Shown here piece after piece: positions 34,781 through 47,241 of a stretch of DNA of 64,000 nt. Every line of letters starts with the position of its first letter. Position 1 is the stretch's first letter. Location of the stretch: contig FWWN02000700.1 of assembly GCA_900175165.2 (NCBI GenBank), forward strand, positions 24,410-88,409. The letters run 5' to 3'. A program made the translations under genes and the position numbers. The stretch comes from Rhizomucor pusillus (lineage: Eukaryota; Mucoromycota; Mucoromycetes; Mucorales; Lichtheimiaceae). Under the pieces are notes generated by a model that was not told the origin of the DNA, searched no databases, and was given only the letters and a program-made list of their open reading frames with translations.

Positions 34781-35486
34781 ATGAAACGCATATTCGCTGC
34801 TGAGGCACGTACCGGACGCGACAAGCAACTTTACGACGAGAACAACGTGCGACAGGTAAAGACAACACTGCTTGGCCCTCCAGTGCGATCGCAAGCTAGC
34901 TAACGCTTCTTTGACAAGGTCGCCGGTTGCATTCCCGTTGATCCTGAAACCAATCGTGTGCTACTGATCACTAGCACAAAACACCCGAACGCCTGGGTCT
35001 TTGTAAGTTCCTTAGATAAACAAAATCCATTGCACTACTGTATCTAATTGGGGTTTGGCTCTCTAGCCCAAAGGCGGTTGGGAGAACGACGAAACTCAAA
35101 TTGAAGCAGCAGAGCGAGAAACGTACGAAGAAGGTAGAAAAGCATAATGATCGCACTGAAAAACTGTTGAAATTAAGCTGTGAATGGATGATCAGCTGGT
35201 GTGCGAGGCAAAGTAACACGGTTCATCGGCGAGTACTTTGAATACGACAAGTTTTGCCAGCCCAAAACCCGATTCTATGTGTATGAAATGCACATCCAAG
35301 AAATCCTCAAGGATTGGCCGGAAAAGAAATTCCGGGATCGGCGTTGGGTAAATAGGCAACAAAGAGGGAAAAGCTTTTCTGTTTAATAATGATTTGCGAT
35401 AGTTTACAGTGGATGAGGCTATTAAAGCCGTCAGCCGAAAAGCGTTCATGCAGGATGCGATCAGGGTGACGTTTAATAGCATGTAG
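34781..35486 (+). CDS. DDP1: diphosphoinositol polyphosphate phosphohydrolase (Nudix, Aps1/Ddp1 type)
   Basis: Five exons: 34781-34855, 34919-35002, 35067-35133, 35196-35347, 35403-35486; 153 residues. The Nudix box GGWENDETQIEAAERETYEEAG fits G-x5-E-x7-R-E-U-x-E-E, preceded by VAGCIPVDPETNRVLLITS and PKG as in DIPPs. These enzymes hydrolyse diphosphoinositol polyphosphates and diadenosine polyphosphates, and some polyphosphate. The start MKRIFAAEARTGRDKQLYDE matches family N-termini. Its stop codon lies inside the last exon of the convergent Nudix gene on the other strand. Confidence 0.93.
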
Positions 35487-36225
35487 AATAAGAAAAAGAT
35501 GGTGAAAAGAAAGGACTACTCTTTAGAGCCAGGTTGGACATTGGACGGTCTGCTGTTGCTCCAAGTGCCTCCTCAAAGGTTGCCTACAAGCAGCGCATTC
35601 GAAACAGCAGTTAGCATCCAAGCAAAAGCACATATACATACACATGCATCCATCTTTTATATATCCGCCCGCCTTAGCTTTCTTTCCCCCCCCCCCAAAA
35701 AAAATACATTCGGACCGGCTTCCGGCCCGGATAATATACACATACCCATTTTCGATTGCGTTGCTTGGATGCAGGCCAATTTTCAAGTAGCATGGCGTCG
35801 TGCACTTCATACATCCAATTGTGTGCCACAATGTTGCCCTTTTTGTTTGCTTCCGTAAATGTCCCTACGCGGCAGCTTACTTGGCTTGCAAAGACACCAG
35901 CTTCTTCGAATAGAATACGCAGTGCAGCCTGGGCAGGCTCCTCCGCTTCGTTGCAGTCTCCTCGAGGCAGCACAAATGCTCCTTCTCGCTTGCGACTCGA
36001 TATTAACAGAACTCGCTTTGCTTTCTTGTCTATTACAAGCACGCCTATCGCCTGGTGCACGGATGCATGAGAACAAAAGGCCATCCATTGCGACGCTTCT
36101 AATGCCTATTCGCCTGTGTATTTCCATACCTGTCGAATGGGTTTCTTTTTCCTTTTCTTTGTCTCGCAAATTGCATCGACTGGCGCCGGGTTCTTTGTGA
36201 TGTTGGTTGCTTCAGTGACGGTCAT
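35473..36225 (-). CDS. second Nudix hydrolase, divergent DIPP paralogue
   Basis: Minus-strand exons 36105-35746 and 35583-35473, plus a possible first exon 36225-36130. The body has AIGVLVIDKKAKRVLLISS and LPRGDCNEAEEPAQAALRILFEEAG: the Nudix box is altered (Gly-Gly-Trp is Gly-Asp-Cys and the R-E of REUxEE is R-I), so catalysis may be changed. The C-terminal W-ATFEEALGAT block matches DIPPs. The piece 36225-36130 reads in the same frame but is separated by 24 bp containing TAG (36108-36106), bounded by GT and AG; translation may instead begin at the ATG at 36084. The CDS ends overlap those of the convergent paralogue by 14 bp. Confidence 0.7.
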
Positions 36226-37355
36226 TTTTTTAAAAAAAACCCCAAAAGGTACTGTGGAAGCAGAGAAAGAAGAGACACAAATCCAATCGGTATATGGTCC
36301 CTGCTGGGCCTGCTGGATTTCTGGGTAGCAGCGGGTTGTATAAATACTTTTTGCTAACATTTTGCTCTACCTGCATCCTCCTTATCGTCGTCACCTGGAT
36401 ATTAACTGCATTGGGGATGTCTTGCACCACTGATGTGTTAAATCCAACAAGAGAGCTATGTAAACAATCAAATTTGCTGCAGCAATCAACATGGATCCAC
36501 AGTATACACACTTTCTTATCTGCTCCGATGGATACCGTCGCTTCGAACGCTCATTGCGTTAAGAAAAGATTGATTGACGTCGTCTAGACAGGAAGATCAT
36601 CAATGAAACAAAAAGGAAGGAATTAAGGGCGTGTCTTAGGAGCATATTGCCCCATTTTTGGAGTATTACCGCAAGCAGCCGTACGGTGACATCTCCTGAC
36701 ATCGCGTGTCTTTCCTTTTTCATCTTGGATGTATACATGCATGTATATGCAGCTGCACACCATCTACTACATTTTGTTCCAGACGCCCTCAACTTTGAAA
36801 CGTGCATTTCATACATTTCGGTGTTACAAGCTTCTTCATCTGACGAACATGGCTGAACGAATGTTTACGCATGCAATCCTTTGATTATTCCAGGATCTCG
36901 CTGCTCGTATATTCGCCGTTTGTTTTCCTTAGCAACATGGCACCCGAACAAAGTTCTTTTTTTAAAGACAGAGGAGACGCCATTATCCCAGCAGAAAACC
37001 CCCTCCGGCCCCCAACCTGGCGTCAACGAGCCCTTGCATTAATCAGGATCGAGAACAGAACTCCTTAATAAAGAATCCTTTGTTCTCTCTCAGCAAATTG
37101 GATTTCGGCGAGAATTGGACTTTCGCATTGATTGTTGAAGCGGCGAGCAGCAGATTAGCCATCACGTAATAAGAAATGATGTCTCCTCCGATGGAAAGTG
37201 TTCCAATTTTAAACTAATGCGCCGTAATAACAATTAGCAATTGCAGCCTTGCAAAGTTATGGTTCTCTCCTTTATCGTGAACGATAGACTTGAACAGGAA
37301 TCCAGTAGCGCTAAACAATGCAAAATTCTTTGAAGAAATGTTTTTCTTTTTGACT
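36226..37355. other. intergenic region
   Basis: No supported gene. A short ORF from the ATG at 36938 (MAPEQSSFFKDRGDAIIPAE) ends directly before an AATAAA and could be a tiny gene, but no homology is recognised. No exon was found here that would extend the neighbouring nucleoporin gene. Confidence 0.4.
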
Positions 37356-40300
37356 TTAGAAAGAAGCAACTTTAAATGACTTCGCGCACTGGTCTAATTC
37401 ATTCTGAGACAACAGCCGTTCATCTAATAAGCGGGCGGTGTCCTGCTCCTCTGGTCCCCGTTCCTTGAGTACTTGCTGCAATCGATACTGTGCCTTTGCA
37501 ATCGACATTTGGCGTTCCAATCGCGGTAGCAGCTCAGTCGCCTCTTGCTTTAGCAGGCTTTTCGGGTCCCGACACTGGGCATTCACGATCGCAAATGAGA
37601 GTGCCTGGATCCGTTGCGGCAACTTCAAATCGCTCGGATCGACCGCTAACGCGTAGAGGCAGAGTGCTGCGTCGTAGAATCGCTCCCGTAGTCTAAAATA
37701 TCGCCATAAAAATTCCTTGCTTCGCACACCGCCAACGAGCGTCTCGAAATATGGTATCAGGTAATCTGTGTCAAACTCAAACAGCTCCTTCTCGCGGCCG
37801 CTCTTGATGAGCCACTCGTATACTTTGTAGTGAAACAGTCTATCCTTGTGAGACAATGCATTCGAAAAGACTTGGAAATAGTACACTTTGGGATCGTCAA
37901 CGTTCGCAAGCGGTATTCCTTCTGTGATGTGTCTTTGGAGACCGTTCAGCACTGCAAAGACCAGATCGTAGCATCGTACACGTGCGTCGTACAGTTTCAA
38001 TGCTTCTCCGTCAGACGCTGACGCTTTGTTTTCCACGTAGCCAGACGCTAAATCTTCAGGATCTATCTTTTTAGCACGCGTGAGACAGAGCTCGATAGCA
38101 CCTTCGTGGAACGATAGGTGGCAGAAACTTGAGCAAATTTCGAGCAGGGCTAAATCAACGTAACTGTCTACTGCGTTCTTAAATTGCTCGAGCGATTCGC
38201 CGAGTGCCGCCTTTCTTTCTCCTTCGCTCGATGTTTCGAAAGCCTTCTTTAAGTTCTCCACACCCTATAAAATTGATCGCAAAGTAATTGCTTTAGATGC
38301 ATTTGCTCTCAAGCCAAAAGAGGTATATTTTTACCTTGTAATATGCGATATCTTTCGAATCAAATAAGTGGCTACATCTTTCCACCAAAGTTGCGCTGAC
38401 AACCTCGTAGTTGACGCTCACTTCTTTTGTTTTGATATTGTAATCGATCGCACCTAAAACCAGGTCTCGTGTCAACCATCGTCCTCGCTCTGTTGTAAGC
38501 ATTAATGCTAGCGTAAAGTTGCTCATCTCTGAACGAGAGGGTTCAGAAACACTGTCGAAAATTTCAAGGAATTAGTACACGCATTATTTGCTGTACACAA
38601 TCCACTCACCATTGTACGATTTGTGGTATACTTGTATCAATTAAGAAATCCAAGAACGATATTGCTTCGATACATTGGGAAAGCAAAATGTAGAGATTAT
38701 GCAATGATTGCTGCTCGTTCTAGAAATTATTTAAATCTATATAAGTATATATCTATAGCGACTAGCAGACTTTGCACATACCACTACTACCCGCAGCATA
38801 GTTTGATCTGAGGAATATTGTCCTGCATCTAAAATATTCGCTGTGGAGTGGAAATATTCGTTCCTGTGACGAAACATTGGTCAGCCTGCTGGAGTTTGAC
38901 AAAAGTAACTGTTGACAGAAATTCTACTTACAAATCCATAAACATTTTCAGTCGGGCAAGGCGGAACTGTGCTACCCGGAACAACTGATGGTATTGACGA
39001 TAATCCAGGCTTGGATCAGGACTAATAGAAAAAATGTGTGTTGAGTGTAAATGGACTTCAGGGACGATCAATAAACATCTACCTGGATACGAGAATTTTC
39101 ACGTTCCAAATGGGCGAGACGAGGCGAGCAAAATACAATGCCAATCCATCGTGCTTTCCGCTGTGGATGGTCATAGGCTCACCCGCAGTGCGTCCCAGAT
39201 AATTACCAGAAGTAGTTACTTGTGTCTTGGATGGTTGTGGATTGCCTCCATAGTTGAAGAATAATTTACTTGCTCCTTCTACCACGCGAGCTAAGCAAGT
39301 ATCAATTAGTCTCCTGTACGAGTATATGCTGAGGGCTTGACGATACCTAATTCATTACTATTTGTAGTAAAATATGTGCAGATAATATCCAGACACATTG
39401 CACAAGATTGTGCTAGGCCGTAGCGCTCGAAAATGCTGAGGAATTCGCGCTGATGATTCTCAACATCGCCGTGTGTTTCATACAGCATTCGTTGCAGAAT
39501 ATCAACTGGACGTTGCTTGTTGTAAAATGTTAAGAAGCGATCCGTCAGCACCATAAATTGTCGACATGGACTTGAAACCAGTTCGCAGATTCCATTTAAA
39601 CTTGGTCGAGCCTCGTGGTTGCGGGATGCTTCAGCTATAGCAAGTACTCTTGTTTCGTCAAGTGCAATGATGGATGCAGTCTCGAATATCCCAGACTTTT
39701 GCGATGACTAATTGATTCCATAAGTACACATTTTCCCCATCCTCATCTCTCGATTGTTTGCTTACAGCATCAAACGCAAAAGGCTGAGCAGGTCGATAAT
39801 TATCTTGCTCTGCATAATCTGCCGCAATTGCCAGTAACGTATCGCCACTTCCACTGTAGTATCTTGCTGCCAGCAGCGCGCCGCGGTTGTAAAACGTTTT
39901 ATGAAGTTTGCCGTTTTGACTCTGTTGTCCCTGCATCGCCAAGCCAGGTCCACTTGCTTCTGCTGGAGGGGGCAATCGAACGTGGACGAGTTCCAGAGCG
40001 TTGGGAGGTGATTCAGGCGAGGTTGGTACAAAGGCACTGCGTAAAGCGTCTCTGTGGTGTGTAAAGTATAAACGGTATCCGGTCGTTGTAACAGCCAACA
40101 GGTGGATCTTTTTGGACTCTGCTTTTGATATAACGTGGATGGATGCGATTTCAAAATCGGATGCCTCCATTAAAATCATATTCTGTCGACATGCAAGACA
40201 CGCCGATTGACCGATATCTGTGTTGTGTGCTACTGTCCCGAAGCGATCGCCGTTTGGTCCAAGATAAATAACCTATAAAAGCAGCAGCGGTATTGTTCAA

Positions 40301-41608
40301 CTCTCTCGGACTCGTCCTCTAATTTGTGTCCAATGTTCCGTATACCTCGATCGTGGATGCATCTGATAGTGAATATAAGACTTTTCGTTCGTTGTCTACC
40401 GCTACACTCTTGATTTGTACTATTGACAGCAAAGTGTAAGTTACAGGATCTAGACATTGCAGCACAGCAGAAAAAAAAAGCTTACTCGCGCCCTTGAATC
40501 TAAAAAACGTTGGCAAATAATTTGACCATGTGCTTGCTGATCTAGGAACAAGGCAGCAGGCACTCGTGAACCAGCCATCACCGGGGTTCTAGAGAAACAG
40601 ATATCCATAGGTAAATAAAAACATACTCTCTTTTTCTCTTCTTTGTTCATACATGGTACTCCAATTCGTATAACCTTCCATCATTTCCCACCATAAATAT
40701 TCGTCCCTCGTCTGTGCTGACAATTTGTGACATGAGGACTCCATCCGAAGGTACGACGAGGCTACTGGCGACGAATGAATATTGATGGGACGTAGGCGCA
40801 TCTGTTGTATCTAACGATTGTTGTTGTTGTTGTTGCTGCTGCTGCTGTGGTTTAAGGGCAAGGATGCTTATGGACAGTGCTGTTGCAATTACAAGCACAT
40901 GTTTGATGTCGTCCTTGAATACGCCTGTACATATATCAGTTTCGTCTTCCTCTTTTTCTTAGCCGTCCGTCCTTTGCCATACCGGGTTTCGCCTTTGCTA
41001 ATGCAATGCTGCTGATAACTTGGTCCTGGTCTTCATATATTTGCACTTCTGACCTGTACAAATGTAGTTAACGGTTAAGGCCCAGCAAGGCATTTCAAGA
41101 GTGTCGTTCGTTACCCTTCTGCATAATTCCACATGAACAGTCTGTGATCCACGGTGACCCAGACATGCTTGATTTCCGGAAAGATCCCGTGAAAGCATCG
41201 ACATTCAACCTCTACGAATTATCAACATGTTCAGTCGCGCACGCGCGCGCGTCGGGAAAGTGAGACACGCGTGAATGCGTGTGGTGGCGATCAGACAGAG
41301 ACTCACTTTCAAGCTGGTCGACAAGCTGCTGAGGCAAACGAAGGGCGTAATCCTTTACAAACTCCTGCTCGATCACACTTTCCCGTTTCGTGTATTTCTC
41401 TGACGTCGAGCCTAAACTGGAGAGTTGGGATATTTTTGATCCTTATGCAAATCGGCCCAGCATCAGTTTCAGTCGTACCTTTGAGCAAATCTGCCAGGTC
41501 CGGATATTGGCCATCGCTCTCCAGCACTTTGCCCAAGGTCTGGGCGGCCTTTTCCAACTGCATAGGTTGATTTAGCAAGGTTGTCGAGGAGTTCGGAGGC
41601 GATGTCAT
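37356..41608 (-). CDS. NUP155: nucleoporin Nup155/Nup170 family (inner ring)
   Basis: Fifteen exons on the minus strand: 41608-41479, 41411-41307, 41211-41115, 41053-40983, 40924-40653, 40588-40486, 40449-40346, 40272-39766, 39707-39347, 39290-39083, 39021-38932, 38863-38791, 38719-38610, 38551-38335, 38264-37356; 1118 residues. The N-terminal propeller shows family strings: QYPDLADLL, GIFPEIKHVWVTVDHRLFMWNY, DGWFTS, AVDNERKVLYSLSD, KIHLLAVTTTGYRLYF. The C-terminal helical solenoid includes YFQVFSNALSHKDRLFHYKVYEWL. The protein anchors the inner ring of the nuclear pore to the membrane. Yeast and human relatives have about 1390-1500 residues; here the last ~250 are missing, ending shortly after an LLDERLLSQNEL segment. 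A CAG-encoded poly-Gln run lies at about 40817-40850 inside the propeller. Confidence 0.92.
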
Positions 41609-41873
41609 GCAAACGACGGACTGATCCTTTTGTTGTCCTTTAGCTGGAAATCGATTGCTCCAATTTTCATTTTTGAGAGTGTTTGACGAGTATGAAACCC
41701 CGCTTACTGGAACAAGACGCGATCAGTTATTGCTTGATTCGGTTGAAGGATATTCGTATATTTTTCGCTTGATGGCTTAAGATACAAGAATACAAAGATA
41801 AAAAAACACAACACTTTCATTCTATAACTTTTTCATGTACAGATTATTACAATGTAGCTAACTTGCTGATAAA

Positions 41874-43898
41874 TTATTTCATGTAGCTGTTATACAAGCC
41901 GACACTCTCGTTTTCATCGGATGATTCTTTGAGCTTGGCATCGTCGCTGCGTTCGCCCTCAATGTATGCCATGTACGTTTCATCGACATCGCCTGTAACG
42001 TAGCAGCAGTCAAAGACAGAAGTATCAAAGGTATCGATGGCGGGGTTGAAGTGTCGGACGGATTCAACGAGATTCTCTAATCCTTGATAGATGACCTTGT
42101 CTGCACCGATAGCCTCAGCAACTTCTTCGTCTGTGCGGCCGTGTGCAACAAGCTCCTTCCGGCTCGGCATGTCAATACCATAAACATTCGGGTATCGAAT
42201 AGCAGGGGCACAGGAAGCAAAGTACACTTTCTTTGCTCCTGCATCACGTGCCATTTGGATGATTTCTTTAGACGTGGTGCCTCTGACAATGGAATCTGTG
42301 GAGGAGGAAGCTACGTTAAATATATGCTCGGAATGATATTTTTTTCAAGGTTTCTTACCATCGACAAGCAATACATTTTTGCCGTTGAACTCGAGAGCCA
42401 TGGCATTCAGCTTTCGGCGGACATTCTTGCGTCTAGTTTGCTGTCCCGGCATGATGAAAGTTCTTCCCACGTAGCGGTTCTTGTTGAAACCTTCTCTGTA
42501 AGGAAGATGAAGTTTATGTGACAGTTGCAAAGCAGCTACGCGGCTGGTATCAGGAACCTAGCAGCGGAAAGGAGAAAAAACTTAGCAATTGGGTGCAACG
42601 CGGCATTGTATACGCGTAATCTTACAGGAATGACCACATCAATGTCGTTATCTTTGCCTAGGGCTTTCTCCACTTCATCCGCCAAAGCTTCACCCATTGC
42701 TAAACGAGCCTTGTAAACGGAAATGCCATCAATGATGCTATCTTGTCGAGCAAAGTAGACGTATTCAAAAATGCAAGGAGCGATCTGCTTTGCAGTAATC
42801 AACTGGCGTCGGGTGAAGTTTTCACTAGTGATAATGATTGCCTCGCCTTTTTTTTTTAATGACTATTCTTTGTACGTTCAATACGAAATACTTGGACGTC
42901 TTACCTGGCTTAACATCCTCGCAATCGGTAAATCCAAGTGCATCCAAAGCGACGCTTTCCGAAGCAAACATATAGTCGTATCCAGATGCAGTTGCGCGTC
43001 GTCCAACGACCAGAGGACGAATGCCGTGAGGATCGCGGAAACCAATGATACCGAAACCGGCAATCATAGCAACGCAGGCGTAAGCACCGCGGCACTGGTC
43101 GTACAAGTCCTTGATAGCTGTGAAAATATCCTCCTCATTAACTCTAGTATGGGCCATATACTTTAATAATCATCGCAGTATGCTCCAAAGTTTTTCCCAT
43201 TTCAGGGCATACCTAAACTTTCCAGTCTTTTGGAGATTGTTGGCAAGGATATTCAAAAGCAGCTCTGAGTCAGAGTCGGTGTTGATGTGACGATGCGCAA
43301 TCTTATCCAGGAACACACGCAATTCCTGAGCGTTCGTCAAGTTGCCATTCTGAATGAATAATAAAGTTTTCCCTATTAGTCAAATCTGGACTTTTTTTAC
43401 AGACAGGGTCGAGGCTGTTGCTGTCGCTTACATGAGCAAAGACGATGCCGTACGGGGAGTTAACATAGAAAGGCTGTGCTTCAGACATGGACGAAGAACC
43501 GGCGGTGGGGTAACGAACTAATAGAATGATCGTCGTCATCGTTGTCGTTAATATACAAGTACGCAGTGAACATTGTCGTCGTTGTCAAGCAGATATATAT
43601 TTACCGTGGCCGACACCCAAGCTTCCAATGAGTCTCGAAAGCTGCTTTTCGTCAAAAACGTCTCGAACCATGCCATTTCCTTTGCACTGGAAAAGACGAC
43701 CCTTAGGTCCCGAGGTGACAATACCGGCGGCGTCCTACAGAAAAGGGTATTGGTTGGTACCTCTGAAACGACAACAACCTCGTCCAAGTCGCCGTTGTTT
43801 ACCTGACCACGATGCTGCAGCAAACCCAAACTCTCAAACAGGTCTGGACAGGCCATACCCTTGGGGTCAGCCAGAATGACAGCTGAAATACCGCACAT
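41874..43898 (-). CDS. ADE4: glutamine phosphoribosylpyrophosphate amidotransferase
   Basis: Eight exons on the minus strand: 43898-43803, 43734-43605, 43517-43432, 43349-43213, 43143-42905, 42846-42626, 42557-42359, 42295-41874; 509 residues (yeast Ade4 has 510). [12 protein letters not shown] exposes the catalytic N-terminal Cys after Met removal; [26 protein letters not shown] and [11 protein letters not shown] belong to the Ntn glutaminase half. VLLVDGSIVRGTT is the PRPP-binding loop of the transferase half. It makes 5-phosphoribosylamine, the first committed step of purine synthesis. The frame is open for another 82 codons upstream, but the Cys2 requirement fixes the start. Confidence 0.97.
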
Positions 43899-44515
43899 GA
43901 GCGTTGGAGAAGGGAGTGGAAGTTGAGTGTTGGAAAGAGAGGGCTGGAAAAAGTTCAATGCCCGAAGAAGGCGATTAGGTGTATGATCCACAACAGTGGC
44001 TTGCGATCTTCTATCCACCGGTGGTGATTGGACAGGCTGTGGGGCAGAGCAATTCGTGGTAATTCTCAAGTTATATTGGAAAGGTCTGGAATTACGCCGT
44101 ATGAAAAAGTTTAGAAGCTTAAACTTTGGCGAGAAGCTTGACAACTCTGCTTGAAATGCAGATTATTCATTATCTGAATATATGACAGGCTGGCTGCCCG
44201 CTCTAATATTTGTTGTTAAAGTAACCGCAGCTAGTAGAGTGGCTAATATCTGGATGAAGCATCGTTGCGGCTGGTTTTTGCATTTGCAGATCGCTGTTAT
44301 TCTAGATCCGAGATTTAGGGTTGCATCATCACAGCATTTAATAGCCCATGAATAGACCGTTCTGAACAAAAAAAAAAATCCCTAAAGATGCTCTGCATCT
44401 CTTCTTTGAATATTTTACTTGTTCATTTGCGAGATAGTCACATCGAATTGAAGATAAGTCATGAATGAATTTAATGTGAGAGTGAGGAGCAAAATAATCA
44501 TTTCTAGCAACGGAA

Positions 44516-46895
44516 TTACTTTGCCAAATCGGACCCGTTGACAGATAGTCTTTTGTATAACTCTTCAATGGTAGGAAATTTGTCTTCAAAATCGGAAATA
44601 GACGGAGGTCGAGGAAGCGTAGTGGTGGTGGCCGATTCTGACCCTGTTGCACGGTTGCTTTTCACAGCAGATGGCGAAGAAGAAGGCTCTGAGGACGGCG
44701 CAGCTACCTTTGAAACACGAAAGCGGGCTGGCTTCGGTGGAGGTGGAGGTCTGTAAGAAATGGTGGTGGTGACATTGCTTGTTGCTAAAGACGACGATCG
44801 TGGGGTGCTGATAGACGCAACGGGTTCAGGCGTAGAGGCTGCTGCTATTGACGGAGGCCTTTGCTGAGGAGGAGGAGAAGGACTGTTCTCTGGGCTGCTG
44901 TTTGTGTTACTACTACTGCTGCTGCTGCTATTGTCTTCCTGTCTGAAATCTCTAGATGCATGCATTTTCAAAGCTTGGAAACGTGCTTCTATGTTTGACG
45001 AAACTGTATTCTTCAAAACAGGTCGTTGTTGTTCATCCGCAGTCGCATTCTCTTTCGGAGGCGTCTGATTTGAAGGGATTGTACTGGTTTGTTTGGATGC
45101 AACCGCTGCAACGTGTCGAGGATCAAATGGATCAAATTCAGGTGCGCCCGGTGTCGGCGGTGGTTCGTCGCCCTGTGCTGCTGCTTGTGAATCAGTTTTC
45201 GATTGTTGTTGTAAAGCTTCGAACGGATCGAGTTCGGGTGTTGATGCATCCTTGATCCAAACCTGGGTCTGCGAAGCCGTGTGTGCATGTCGTGTCGGCC
45301 GTCCGCGTCGCATAGGAACGATCTCTGGAAGTTCCTTCGGTGGACTGGGAAGCTTTTCAAAAATGGCTGATGGACTTTCGTTGCTAGCTGGTTTCGGTGG
45401 AGTCGAGACTTCTGGCGAGGACTGAGTCGAGTATATCTAATCATATTGTGACATTTAAGCACTGCTTGTGGAACATGAAATTTCCTAGTCTGACTTACGT
45501 TTCTGATAGGACAAGGTACGCCTCTGAGATCGCTGACAGCTTTTACAACTTGATAAATATCTGGTCTCCTGTTTTGATCTTCTTGCAGCAACGAAACAAT
45601 CAGTCTCTTTAACCCGTCAGAGAACATCGGATGAGCTGGTATCGTGAATCGTGCATTAAGAATTGCCAGTTGTCCTTGCTCTTCAAAAGGCGTCGTATAG
45701 TAGCATAACTTGTAGAGTAACACTCCTAATGCCTGTCAATAGATATTGATGCTTAGTATCCTTAAAAAGCTATACTCCGCTTTTAACTGTCTCTTACCCA
45801 TATGTCAGCCTTCTCATTGATAGGACGTTTCTGGTATACATCGATCATTTCGGGAGCTCGATATTGCAAAGTGGTATGCCGCTGGATGTCATCTTCTATT
45901 TTCTGAACTTCTTGCAGCGTAGTAGGTGCATAATTTCCTTTGGATAAAGCAGCCGATCCAAAATCACACAATTTATAGTGGTCTTGAGAGAGAATAAGAA
46001 TGTTCTCGACCTACATTTAATTTGGAGATATTAACTCAATGTTCTCTAAGTGTTCACTACATATATACTCGTTATTATTACCTTTAAATCCCTGTGCAGT
46101 ACAGGAGGTGTGCAGTAATGCATGTATGCAAGCGCCTAATGAAAGAATAGTTAAAACGGGCATTGTTGCTCAAGGTTTCTTTTGTTCAATGTACCTCACA
46201 AACGTCGCCAAAGATCTTTAGTACTTCAGGCTCCGTCAAGCGCTGCTGCAAACGACGATTCATGAGATCAATGACACCTCCACCTTACATGCAGATATCA
46301 AAGTTAAAAATCTGGTAGTTGAACTATAGCTACGTAACTTTTCCCATCTCACCTGGGCAGTATTCCATGAGGATAAACGCCTGGAATCCTCCTGTCGGCA
46401 TGGGATCAATGCGTGAAGCGTAGTAACGTGTGATATTTTTATGATCTCCAAGTCGTTTCTAGCAAGCAACGTCTTGTCAAAATCTACTACAAGACCGCGA
46501 AACTGTAAAAAATATTACCATGAATGCAATCTCCTTTTCGACAGTTTTCAGACGCTCGGTGTCAGGAACCGCAACCCGCTTCAAGACGACGAATCCCGAT
46601 TTGCCTTCTATTCTCGCCAGATATACATGTGCGAAACCGCCTAGACAAAGAAAAGTTGTTTGCATATAAATAAACAGCGTTCCTATCCTTCATCATCAAC
46701 GCATATACCTTCCGCAATGAAATTGTGTATAATGACCTTGTACTTTTGAACCTGGACTTGTGATCCGATGGGAAGAGCACCCGGTGGCAACGGCGGGGTC
46801 TTGGTGGTATCTATGCCTACCGGTACAGGCGGTAGCGTCTGCCCTACTCCTTGCTGTTCTGGAATGCGAGGCTGACGTGAGGCGAGATTGCTCAT
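44516..46895 (-). CDS. ARK1: Ark1/Prk1/AAK1-type serine/threonine kinase
   Basis: Eight exons on the minus strand: 46895-46709, 46640-46519, 46458-46353, 46283-46195, 46135-46082, 46010-45798, 45732-45499, 45436-44516; 641 residues. The kinase domain has a Numb-associated-kinase layout: [13 protein letters not shown] (Gly loop), VVLKRV (ATP Lys), [33 protein letters not shown]. Subdomains I-XI end near residue 300. The ~340-residue tail is Pro/Ser-rich with DPF motifs ([16 protein letters not shown]) that bind clathrin adaptors or EH proteins, and poly-Pro stretches for SH3 domains such as Abp1. Such kinases phosphorylate Pan1/Sla1/epsins to switch off actin patches during endocytosis. An out-of-frame ATG at 46983 in the leader could be a uORF. 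Confidence 0.93.
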
Positions 46896-46995
46896 TCGAC
46901 GACGATGGTAAGAACGATCTTTTTTGGGCGTTCTCTTCCTCTCTACGGAGTTGAAATAACTTGCTGTCTGTCAGTCTTGTCATGCTTTTAGCATT

Positions 46996-47241
46996 TTACC
47001 CGCAATATTTCCGGTGATGAGGTCTTTGAGCTCCTCCTCCTGGAGCGATGTTTTCAAACTCGTGCTTTTATTTCGGCTAACAGTGCTGCCACATACCTTT
47101 GATCGAGTGCAGGACAGATGCATCCGCTATTTCGGTACACTCACCTACTAACAATGCATCTCCGCTAACATTTCTCTCCACTTTCCCGCTATCTTCAACA
47201 GCAACTTTTGCGGAGCAATGTACGAAGATAACCGTCCCCAT
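46996..47241 (-). CDS. possible small unrecognised gene
   Basis: Minus strand, two exons 47241-47097 and 47039-46996 with a normal 57-bp intron, giving 62 residues starting MGTVIFVHCSAKVAV and ending KYCG. Further upstream, 47470-47270 reads as a clean frame (FRRQPGFGSASRSDDFN) that continues in phase into this ORF across a single TAG at about 47268. Either a very short intron of ~27 bp removes the stop, or the upstream part is a separate or decayed exon. No family recognised; ends 100 bp before the kinase start on the same strand. Confidence 0.3.

Noticed and set aside
35688..35705. Poly-C/poly-A run as a terminator-like signal
   Set aside because: It sits inside the intron of the second Nudix gene and is best explained as a simple repeat.
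41239..41256. GC-alternating run (GCGCGCGC type) as a regulatory site
   Set aside because: It lies in a nucleoporin intron and nothing ties it to regulation.
43899..44144. N-terminal extension of Ade4 as a mitochondrial leader
   Set aside because: The catalytic Cys must be residue 2 after Met removal, which fixes the start at 43898.
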